32,332 nucleotides of DNA from Chloroflexota bacterium (lineage in GTDB: Bacteria > Chloroflexota > Dehalococcoidia > GIF9 > UBA5629), in contig VGNY01000013.1 of assembly GCA_016865895.1 (NCBI GenBank), forward strand, positions 1 through 32,332, in the 5' to 3' direction. The position numbers and the translations under genes were made by a program. Positions 17,499 through 25,094 of the stretch are shown one piece after another; the stretch's first letter is position 1; each line of letters opens with the position of its first letter. Under the pieces are notes generated by a model, which had not been told where the DNA came from, made no database searches, and saw only the letters and a program-made list of their open reading frames with translations.

Positions 17499-18755
17499 TT
17501 GTATAAAGCGCCCCGGGGTACTGCGGATATTTTACCCGAAGAGCAGGGCTACTGGAGATTCATTGAGGACAGGGCAATTGCCCTGTGCCGGCTTTATGGA
17601 TACCAGCGCCTTGATACTCCGGCTTTTGAAGACGCTCAGCTTTTTACGCGGAGCATAGGCGAAGGCACCGACATCGTTACCAAGGAGATGTACACTTTCA
17701 AGGACCGGAGCGGCAATATCCTAGCTCTAAGGCCGGAAGGTACGGCGCCGGTGTGTCGGGCATATCTTGAGCATGGCATGGACAATTCGCCTCAGCCGGT
17801 CAAGCTTTACTACCTGGCTACTATCTTCAGGTATGAACGGCCTCAGGCGGGACGTTACCGGCAGCACTATCAGTTCGGTTTCGAAGCAATAGGCGATGCT
17901 GACCCCACTGCGGATGCCGAGGTTATCGAGATGGCATGGCAGTTTTTCAAGTCATTGGGACTTGGCAGTCTTTATCTGTATCTCAATAGCATTGGGTGTA
18001 AGGTATGCCGACCTAAGTACATGGAGAGCCTGAAGCGCTATTATTCTGCCCACGTGTCTGGACTATGTTCAGATTGTAAGACTAGGATTGAGAAGAATCC
18101 TCTGCGTCTGCTCGATTGTAAGAAGCCTTTTTGCTACGATGTGGCAGAGGCAGCACCTAAGAGCACTGGTTATCTTTGCCAGGAATGCGAAACGCATTTT
18201 GAAGCTGTTCAGACATATTTAAACACTCTGAAACTTCCCTTTGAGGTTAATCACAGGCTGGTACGTGGCCTGGATTATTACACCAAAACCGTTTTTGAAA
18301 TTCAGCCTTTAGGAGAGGGCGCTCAAAGTGCTCTTGGAGGTGGTGGACGATATGATGACCTTATCGAGGAGCTGGGCGGCAGGCCCACACCAGCCATCGG
18401 CTTTGCTGCTGGTATGGAGCGGGTTGTGCTTAACTTGAAGAGGCAGAAAATAACTGTGCCGAGTTTGACGACTCCTCCGGTCTTTATTGCCCATCTCGGA
18501 AATGAAGCTAATCTGGAAGCGGTGAAACTTGCCTCCACTCTGCGCAAGGACGGCATTGCAGCCATAATGGGTACTGGGGATAGAAGTTTGAAGAGTCAGT
18601 TGAGGCAAGCCAACAGCATCGGCAGTAATTATGTGGCGATTATCGGTGAGGATGAGGTGAAAAGCGGCACGGTAACTTTGCGGAATATGATGAGCGGTGA
18701 GCAAAAGACTGCGCCGCCAGCGGCGCTTGGAGATTTGCTCAAAAAAGTCGATTAA
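17499..18755 (+). CDS. hisS: Histidyl-tRNA synthetase
   Basis: APRGTADILPEE, class II motif 2 IFRYERPQAGRYRQHYQFGFEAIG, GLDYYTKTVFEI, GGGGRYDDLIEELGG. Starts with TTG. Confidence 0.97.
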   Translation: MYKAPRGTADILPEEQGYWRFIEDRAIALCRLYGYQRLDTPAFEDAQLFTRSIGEGTDIVTKEMYTFKDRSGNILALRPEGTAPVCRAYLEHGMDNSPQPVKLYYLATIFRYERPQAGRYRQHYQFGFEAIGDADPTADAEVIEMAWQFFKSLGLGSLYLYLNSIGCKVCRPKYMESLKRYYSAHVSGLCSDCKTRIEKNPLRLLDCKKPFCYDVAEAAPKSTGYLCQECETHFEAVQTYLNTLKLPFEVNHRLVRGLDYYTKTVFEIQPLGEGAQSALGGGGRYDDLIEELGGRPTPAIGFAAGMERVVLNLKRQKITVPSLTTPPVFIAHLGNEANLEAVKLASTLRKDGIAAIMGTGDRSLKSQLRQANSIGSNYVAIIGEDEVKSGTVTLRNMMSGEQKTAPPAALGDLLKKVD

Positions 18756-18761
18756 TGGGTG

Positions 18762-18803
18762 TCGTTGCCAGGGATGAGATTGCCACGCTTTGCTCGCAAT
18801 GAC
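18762..18803. repeat. Intergenic repeat (GTCATTGCGAGG family, reverse orientation)
   Basis: cgttgccagggatgagattgccacgctttgctcgcaatgac. Confidence 0.65.
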
Positions 18804-18825
18804 ATAGGATAGGCAGGAGGTCAGG

Positions 18826-19593
18826 ATGGATGAAGTAATTATATCTAAGGCGATAACTGAGAGTTACCTGAAAGATTTGCTCGATTCGATGGAGGTGGAT
18901 GTAGCTATAGCCGGAGCCGGGCCGTCAGGTATGGTTGCCGGCTATTATCTGGCAAAGAGCAATGTGAAGGCAGTCATATTCGAGAGAAAGCTAAGCGTTG
19001 GTGGTGGCATGTGGGGTGGTGGCATAATGTTTAATCGCATTGTCGTTCAGGGTGAGGCAAAAGAGATTCTGGATGAGCTAGGCATCTCGACCAAGCAGTA
19101 TCAGAAGGGTTATTATGTTGCTGATGCTGTTGAGACAGTGTCAACGCTTTGCTCCCGGTGCGTGAAGGCCGGAACAAAGATATTTAATTTGCTCAGCGTT
19201 GAGGATGTGATGATTCGCGAGAATGATAGAATAACCGGCCTAGTGCTGAACTGGAGCGCTGTGTCTCTGGCAAACCTGCATATTGACCCGCTAGCTATAA
19301 AAGCCAAGCTGGTTATAGATGCCACGGGCCATGATGCCGAGATTTGCCGCATAGTAGCCAGGAAGACAGGAGCTGGCGTAGAAGTTCGCGGTGAGAAGTC
19401 GATGTGGGCTGAAGTTGGCGAAAAGGAAATAGTGGAAAACACCAGACAAGTTTGTCCCGGTCTTTTGGTTAGTGGCATGGCAGCTAACGCCGTCTTTGGC
19501 TCTCCTCGGATGGGAGCTGTTTTCGGCGGCATGCTCCTCTCGGGTAGAAAGGCCGCGGAGCTGGCTATAGATTTATTAAAGAAAGCTAAATAG
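18826..19593 (+). CDS. thi4: Thiamine thiazole synthase family protein (Thi4, prokaryotic type)
   Basis: [46 protein letters not shown]-binding motif, [37 protein letters not shown]. Confidence 0.93.
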   Translation: MDEVIISKAITESYLKDLLDSMEVDVAIAGAGPSGMVAGYYLAKSNVKAVIFERKLSVGGGMWGGGIMFNRIVVQGEAKEILDELGISTKQYQKGYYVADAVETVSTLCSRCVKAGTKIFNLLSVEDVMIRENDRITGLVLNWSAVSLANLHIDPLAIKAKLVIDATGHDAEICRIVARKTGAGVEVRGEKSMWAEVGEKEIVENTRQVCPGLLVSGMAANAVFGSPRMGAVFGGMLLSGRKAAELAIDLLKKAK

Positions 19594-19611
19594 CAGGTCG
19601 AGAGCATTTAT

Positions 19612-19710
19612 GTCATTGCGAAGGGCAGGATGTCCCGAAGCCTTGTCCTGAACGAAGTGAAGGAACCCAGAGATTGCCACGTCCCGATTGCATCGGGACT
19701 CGCAATGACA
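19612..19710. repeat. Palindromic intergenic repeat (GTCATTGCGA...TCGCAATGAC)
   Basis: gtcattgcgaagggcaggatgtcccgaagcc...agattgccacgtcccgattgcatcgggactcgcaatgaca; the ends are inverted copies. Confidence 0.8.
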
Positions 19711-19742
19711 GGTGATGAATTATATTTTGGGGGTGAGGAAAT

Positions 19743-20948
19743 ATGGCAAAAACAATTGCTGAAATCAATGAAAAAATCAAAAAAGGTCAGGCGGTAGTAG
19801 TTACTGCCGAGGAAATAATTGATATCGCCAAGAAAAAGGGAATCAGCCAGACAGCTAAAGAAGTTGATATTGTGACTACTGGCACCTTCGGGCCTATGTG
19901 CTCCTCGGGCGCTTATTTCAACGTCGGGCATACTAAGCCGAGGATTAAGCTTGGCGGAGGCAAGGTCTATTTGAATGACGTTCCTGCCTATACGGGGATA
20001 GCCGCCGTGGACATCTTCCTGGGGGCAACGGCTCTGCCTGATGACGACCCCAAGAATAGAATCTATCCCGGCGAGTTTAGATACGGCGGCGGACATGTAA
20101 TCGAAGAGCTCGTGGCCGGTAAGGATGTCAGGCTGGTGGCTACTGCCTATGGCACCGATTGCTATCCCAAACGGAAGCTAGAAACTTTGATTAACATCAA
20201 GGATATGAATGAGGCAGTTTTATTCAATATGAGGAACGCATACCAGAATTACAATGTGGCAGTGAATCTGTCTGACCGAATCATTTATACCTATATGGGG
20301 GTACTCAAACCGAAGTTGGGTAATGCCAATTATTCGACTTCTGGTCAACTTTCTCCGTTATTTAATGACCCCTATTATAAGACTATCGGCATCGGCACTA
20401 AGATATTTCTCGGTGGCGGCATTGGCTATGTTGCCTGGCAGGGAACACAGCATAACCCCAATGTTTTGCGAGGCGATAATGGCGTGCCAAGAAGAGGTGC
20501 TGGCACGCTTGCCGTTATCGGTGATTTGAAACAGATGAAGCCTAAATGGCTGGTGGGCACCAGTTTCTTAGGTTATGGTTGTACCATGACCGTAGGTATT
20601 GGCGTCCCTATACCGATTCTATCTGAAGAGATGCTCCGCTATACATTGGTGACAGATGCTGGGATTTTTGCGCCTGTGGTCGACTATGCTGAAGCTTATC
20701 CTCAGAGAAAACCGGACATTCTGGCTGAGGTTAGCTATGCTGAACTCAAGAGCGGAACGATAAAGGTTCAGGGTCAGGAAGTCCCCACTGCCTCTCTTTC
20801 CAGCTACCCAGGAGCCGTGGAGATTGCTGACATTTTGAAAGGGTGGATAAAGAAAGGCGAATTCTTGCTGACCGAGCCGGTGGCACCCTTGCCCGGTGTA
20901 GAATCAGGAATCGTCTTCAAGCCGCTTGAGGAACGTCCAATTCTGTAG
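19743..20948 (+). CDS. Homocysteine biosynthesis protein, COG1900/DUF39 family (L-aspartate semialdehyde sulfurtransferase-like)
   Basis: AKTIAEINEKIKKGQAVVVTAEE, TTGTFGPMCSSGAYFNVGHTKPRIKLGGGKVYLNDVPAY, FLGGGIGYVAWQGTQHNP characteristic of the family. Confidence 0.9.
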   Translation: MAKTIAEINEKIKKGQAVVVTAEEIIDIAKKKGISQTAKEVDIVTTGTFGPMCSSGAYFNVGHTKPRIKLGGGKVYLNDVPAYTGIAAVDIFLGATALPDDDPKNRIYPGEFRYGGGHVIEELVAGKDVRLVATAYGTDCYPKRKLETLINIKDMNEAVLFNMRNAYQNYNVAVNLSDRIIYTYMGVLKPKLGNANYSTSGQLSPLFNDPYYKTIGIGTKIFLGGGIGYVAWQGTQHNPNVLRGDNGVPRRGAGTLAVIGDLKQMKPKWLVGTSFLGYGCTMTVGIGVPIPILSEEMLRYTLVTDAGIFAPVVDYAEAYPQRKPDILAEVSYAELKSGTIKVQGQEVPTASLSSYPGAVEIADILKGWIKKGEFLLTEPVAPLPGVESGIVFKPLEERPIL

Positions 20949-20963
20949 TGAAGGAGGGAGAAG

Positions 20964-21377
20964 ATGGCTAATGTTTCGAAGAGATTGGTTTTGCACTTTC
21001 CGAAGCGCTTAACAAACGAGCCTATAGTCTACAAGTTAGTGAAGGACTTCGACCTGGAGTTTAATATTCTCAAGGCTTCAGTTACCCCTGGGCAGGAGGG
21101 GCTTTTGGTCATGGAGTTAACCGGAGAGCAGCGGAGTTATGACAAGGGGGTGAAGTATCTGACTGAAGCCGGGGTGAAAATCCAATCGCTTAGCCAGGAT
21201 GTGGTCTGGAATGAATCGAGATGTACTCATTGTGGCGCCTGCATCACTCTATGTCCTACCGGAGCCTTTTCTCTGGAGCCGGAGACTCGAAAGGTGAGTT
21301 TTGACCATGCCAAGTGCGTCGTCTGCGAATTATGCATTAAAGCTTGTCCGCCTCGAGCCATGGAGCTGTATTTCTAG
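20964..21377 (+). CDS. NIL-domain 4Fe-4S ferredoxin (partner of COG1900 protein)
   Basis: N-terminal NIL-like domain (KRLVLHFPKRLTNEPIVYKLVKDFDLEFNILKASVTP), then CTHCGACITLCPTG and CVVCELCIKACPPR. Confidence 0.92.
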   Translation: MANVSKRLVLHFPKRLTNEPIVYKLVKDFDLEFNILKASVTPGQEGLLVMELTGEQRSYDKGVKYLTEAGVKIQSLSQDVVWNESRCTHCGACITLCPTGAFSLEPETRKVSFDHAKCVVCELCIKACPPRAMELYF

Positions 21378-21400
21378 CAGGCTTGCATTAAACTCTGCAT

Positions 21401-21573
21401 GTCATTCTGATCCCGATTTATCGGGAGAGGAATCTCATCGAATTGTTCAGAGTAGACCTTGCGCAAAATTTAAGGCTCACCACCTTTACCGAGTTATCCA
21501 GTGTGAGATTCTTCGGTCGCGGAGCTTACCCTGAGTTGAGATTCTTCAGTCGCTTCGCTCCTTCAGAATGACG
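21401..21573. repeat. Composite intergenic repeat block
   Basis: gtcattctgatcccgatttatcgggagaggaatctcatcg ... gtgagattcttcggtcgcgg ... gagattcttcagtcgcttcgctccttcagaatgac. Confidence 0.7.
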
Positions 21574-21596
21574 AAGAGCAAGAATGGTATTCTAAC

Positions 21597-22319
21597 ATGT
21601 ACCAGCCGAGGACATATCGCTGCTGGATTAAAGATGATGATTTAGTTTCCTTCAACGTTACAGTTAAGGAGACTGACCTCTATATCCGGGCGGCAAGTAA
21701 TCTTGAAGCTGAAGCTCTGAAATCAGTTATGAAGCACCGTACACCGCTTGAGGAGTATATCAAAAGCCATCCGCTTTTCCTCCATAGTTTAGAGCCTTGT
21801 TCTGTAGAGGATGATGCTCCGGCTATTGTCAGAGATATGGCACGAGCTGCACATATGGCCGGCGTTGGCCCGATGGCAGCCGTAGCTGGAGCTATCGCTG
21901 AAGCTGTGGGCAGAGACCTGCTTGCCCATACGCCAGAGGTGATTGTAGAAAATGGTGGCGATATATTTGTTAGGCTCTCAAAAACCAGGTTGGTCAGTAT
22001 TTATGCCGGTGAATCTCCTCTTACCAGCAAAATCGCTCTGGAGATAAAACCTGAGGACACACCTTTGGGTGTCTGCACTTCTTCAGGAACTGTGGGGCAC
22101 TCTCTCAGCTTTGGTACTGCTGATGCTGTGGTCGTTGTTTCTTATTGTACAGCATTAGCTGATGCCACAGCTACAGCCATTGGCAATAACATTAGAAGCG
22201 CCGATGATATTACTGCGGCGATTGAGCAGGCTCGGGCTATAGACGGACTGGCCGGTGTAGTTGTAATCAAAGGTGACAAAATAGGAGTATGGGGTAGGGT
22301 GAAGCTTGTGCCTTTGTGA
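21597..22319 (+). CDS. UPF0280 family protein (COG2122)
   Basis: YQPRTYRCWIKDDDLVSFNVTVKETDLYI, HMAGVGPMAAVAGAIAEAVG, VIVENGGDIFVR, LGVCTSSGTVGHSLSFGTADAVVVV. Confidence 0.92.
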   Translation: MYQPRTYRCWIKDDDLVSFNVTVKETDLYIRAASNLEAEALKSVMKHRTPLEEYIKSHPLFLHSLEPCSVEDDAPAIVRDMARAAHMAGVGPMAAVAGAIAEAVGRDLLAHTPEVIVENGGDIFVRLSKTRLVSIYAGESPLTSKIALEIKPEDTPLGVCTSSGTVGHSLSFGTADAVVVVSYCTALADATATAIGNNIRSADDITAAIEQARAIDGLAGVVVIKGDKIGVWGRVKLVPL

Positions 22320-22353
22320 CAGTATACAGCGAGTCGGTGGAACAGCTTTCCGT

Positions 22354-23046
22354 TCAACGGCCGCAGCAAAGCACTTTGAACGTTATTGACTCCTCGACCT
22401 GCCCACCTCTACCGTCGGTTACAATGACCGTGACTATATATTCACCAGTAACGCCTGGTGCAGTCCATCCGACCGTGTTTCCCTCTCCGGTAATTTTGCC
22501 ACCTGTGGCTCTCCACAGGTAACTTAGCTTGTCACCATCCAGGTCTTCGGCAATACATTGAAGAGTCATTGTTGTCCATTCTCTGGCTCGATTTTCATCG
22601 TCTGGCGGATTTCCGTCTCTTGTCAGTTTGACAATGACCGGGGGATGATTGGGCCTGGCTGTGGCGGTAATAGTTATCGACTTAGTAGCCTCCCCACCTT
22701 TTCCATCAGTTACCACGACCTTAATGGTGTAGTCACCAGGAATATCAGGCGCTACCCAGATGATACTGTTGCCCTCCCCATTAACGGTCCCGCCATCAGC
22801 CGACCACTGATAGCTCAGTATATCGCCATCAGCATCAGTGGCTTTACATGTTATCTGCGACTCTGATGAAGTGGGCACCTCTTTTTCGGCTGATAAAGAG
22901 TCAATGACGGGGGGTTGGTTTGGTGGTGGGGGTGGTGGGGGAGGCGGGGGCGGAGATAATAGCGTGCAAGCGCTGCTTAGCAGCATCGCTATGGTGACTA
23001 GCAGAATTGCCCACTTAAGTCGATGATGAAATCGCGACCTGTTCAA
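22354..23046 (-). CDS. Lipoprotein with two PKD/Ig-like repeats and a polyproline linker
   Basis: Lipobox MLLSSAC followed by PPPPPPPPPPP; two tandem repeats of the form NxPPVI..L......D.D.L.Y.W.A.GG...GEGN...W.AP...G.Y...V.VTDG.GG. Confidence 0.85.
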   Translation of the reverse strand: MNRSRFHHRLKWAILLVTIAMLLSSACTLLSPPPPPPPPPPPNQPPVIDSLSAEKEVPTSSESQITCKATDADGDILSYQWSADGGTVNGEGNSIIWVAPDIPGDYTIKVVVTDGKGGEATKSITITATARPNHPPVIVKLTRDGNPPDDENRAREWTTMTLQCIAEDLDGDKLSYLWRATGGKITGEGNTVGWTAPGVTGEYIVTVIVTDGRGGQVEESITFKVLCCGR

Positions 23047-23062
23047 TTGTACTTCCCTCGTT

Positions 23063-23623
23063 TCATGTTGTCGGCTTGGCTCGCCGCTCGACTCTTTTCC
23101 CTAACTTCTCCAGCCATGGTGGTGAAGACAGGAAGCCGCCAGGATGTATGAATATTATAACTAATGCCAGGGCGAAAAGTACAATGTCGATAGAAAGGGA
23201 TTGCACATGTGTCAGAGTGCCGAACATCTCTTCCCATACGCCAAAGCATTCGCAGGAAGTGAATTTCATCTTCCCTTGGCTAATGTACCAGGAGTTATTT
23301 GCCATGAAAGCCACAGTGAGTGGCAGGCTGAGAGCTGCAATCAGACGCGGCCAGACGCGCAAGATAAAGAGAAGTCCTAAAGCTAACTCTGTCCAGGGGA
23401 TAATATAGGGGAAAAAGATGTCACCAATAAAGTGAGCCACTCCTGGAGTGAGAAAAGCATCTGGCAAAATTGCACCGATGAACTGCATGGTCTGTCCCGG
23501 CATCTCTCCGAATCCAAATGCCTTACCACTACCTGCTAATAACAGCGTTAGCCCTATCAGGATGCTGGCTACCAGGCTTGCTATTGACCTCGCTCGCTCG
23601 CTCTTTTTACCGATGTTTGACAC
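23063..23623 (-). CDS. DoxX/MauE-type redox-associated membrane protein
   Basis: Four hydrophobic segments, LLLAGSGKAFGF, FIPWTELALGLLFILRVWPRLIAAL-type layout, KFTSCECFGVWEEMFG cysteine motif. Confidence 0.75.
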   Translation of the reverse strand: MSNIGKKSERARSIASLVASILIGLTLLLAGSGKAFGFGEMPGQTMQFIGAILPDAFLTPGVAHFIGDIFFPYIIPWTELALGLLFILRVWPRLIAALSLPLTVAFMANNSWYISQGKMKFTSCECFGVWEEMFGTLTHVQSLSIDIVLFALALVIIFIHPGGFLSSPPWLEKLGKRVERRAKPTT

Positions 23624-23720
23624 GATATTCCATTAGAGAGATGTTTACTATGTAGCGCATCCCGCAAAGCGGGATAACCTCGCTAGGCTCGACCCTAAAG
23701 AGTCACAACTCTTCGCCCCT

Positions 23721-23838
23721 GTCATTCTGAGCGAAGCGAAGAATCTCACATTGCTCACGGTAAACTCCGCGTGGCAATCTCAACACCATGCCCTCCACCA
23801 AGATTGCCACGTCCTTCAGCGGAAGGACTTGCAATGAC
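23721..23838. repeat. Composite intergenic repeat block (both families)
   Basis: gtcattctgagcgaagcgaagaatctcacattgctca...gtggcaatctc...agattgccacgtccttcagcggaaggacttgcaatgac. Confidence 0.75.
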
Positions 23839-24063
23839 AAGTACTATTTTGTTACATAGACTTGACGGGTTGATAATTATAAACTACACTAGTTGGCGTA
23901 TGCAAAACCTGGCTGGTGCCGTTTCCTAGTTCGGCATCCTCTTGTAATGGGGAGACCAATTTGCTGAGGATGTCCTTCTCGGCAATCTGTATATAGAGGT
24001 CTTGAGCCGTAAAGAAGCGCAACAGAAACAGGGCATAAGTATCTTTTAAATAAGGAGGCGCAA

Positions 24064-24357
24064 ATGGCTCTAGCGGACAAGACCTTAACCTGCAGAGACT
24101 GCGGCAGTAGCTTCACCTTTACTGTGGGTGAACAAGAGTTTTATAAGTCGCGGGGGCTGCAAAACGAGCCGGGCCGATGCCCAGATTGTCGGTCAGCTAG
24201 GCGGCAGAGTCGCTATCGGGGCCGTGGTCAAGCTCGGGAAATGTATTCGGCGACATGTGCTAAATGTGGCACTGAATGCGAAGTGCCTTTTGAACCTAGA
24301 GAAGACCGCCCGGTTTATTGCAGTGCTTGTTATACAGAGATAAGGCAAAGTCGTTAG
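24064..24357 (+). CDS. Zinc-ribbon protein with two CxxC-x17-CxxC modules
   Basis: LTCRDCGSSF...GRCPDCRSARRQ and YSATCAKCGTECEVPF...YCSACYTEIRQ. Shine-Dalgarno-like aaggagg upstream. Confidence 0.85.
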   Translation: MALADKTLTCRDCGSSFTFTVGEQEFYKSRGLQNEPGRCPDCRSARRQSRYRGRGQAREMYSATCAKCGTECEVPFEPREDRPVYCSACYTEIRQSR

Positions 24358-24369
24358 GATAATTGATGT

Positions 24370-24410
24370 CCCTCTCAGTAGTCTCCCCACTGAGAGGGCT
24401 CTCACTTTTG
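24370..24410 (+). terminator. Rho-independent terminator-like hairpin
   Basis: CCCTCTCAGT (24370-24379) / ACTGAGAGGG (24389-24398), 10-bp perfect stem, followed by ctctcactttt. Confidence 0.7.
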
Positions 24411-24444
24411 AGAAATCTACGGTATTTGCGAATTATTCTTACAA

Positions 24445-24738
24445 ATGAATGCTGGTATTTGCAAGGTAAAGCTTCACCTTTTGGAGAGTCGGTCGCTGAA
24501 AGAAAAACGGCGAACGGTCAAGTCTATCATATCTCGACTCCGAAACCAATATAATATTTCCATTGCTGAGGTGGATGACCAGGACTTATGGCAGTTGGTG
24601 ACTTTGGGCATAGCCTGTGTCAGCAACCATAATCAGCATGTGGATGAGATTCTATCCAAGGTGATTAGTTTTATCACCAATAACTATCCAGAGCTAGAAA
24701 TCATTGACCACGAGATAGAGATTCTGTCTGGCCCGTAG
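24445..24738 (+). CDS. DUF503 family (YlxP-like) protein
   Basis: KVKLHLLESRSLKEKRRTVKSIISRLRNQYNISIAEVDDQDLWQLVTLGIACVSN typical of the DUF503 family. Confidence 0.88.
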   Translation: MNAGICKVKLHLLESRSLKEKRRTVKSIISRLRNQYNISIAEVDDQDLWQLVTLGIACVSNHNQHVDEILSKVISFITNNYPELEIIDHEIEILSGP

Positions 24739-24816
24739 AGAAAAAGTGATGAGCAACTGCTGCCTGTCATGCGAGGAAGTCCTTCCCGAATGTGAAGGAC
24801 GATGTGGTGCCCTCGG

Positions 24817-24970
24817 ATTAAATGTAAAAATTAAACATTGAAATGCAAAATGACAAATCAAAAGTCAAAGATAAGGATATGGCTTCAAACCAGTTCGCGT
24901 GTAAAGAACAAAATTAAATTTTTGCATTTTTACCTGTCATTTTGATTTTTCCCCGATTTGTCGGGATGAA
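24817..24970. repeat. AT-rich repeat-like element with imperfect inverted segments
   Basis: aaatgcaaaatgacaaatcaaaag (24841 on) versus ttttgcatttttacctgtcattttgattttt (24920 on), inverted similarity in a non-coding gap. Confidence 0.45.
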
Positions 24971-24995
24971 TTTTGATGTCCCTTCAAATGGGAGA

Positions 24996-25027
24996 GTCTT
25001 CGCTCGCTTTACTCCCTCAGAATGACA
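24996..25027. repeat. Intergenic repeat fragment
   Basis: gtcttcgctcgctttactccctcagaatgaca. Confidence 0.6.
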
Positions 25028-25094
25028 TAAAAATAAAAGCTCAGAATGACGTTTTGGTCTCTGCTGAAGTATTAGTTGTATTTAGTGGACTTGA

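Noticed and set aside
18700-18826. TPP riboswitch upstream of thi4
   Set aside because: No THI-box pattern such as CTGAGA...ACCTGA. The gap holds a family B repeat and a Shine-Dalgarno only.
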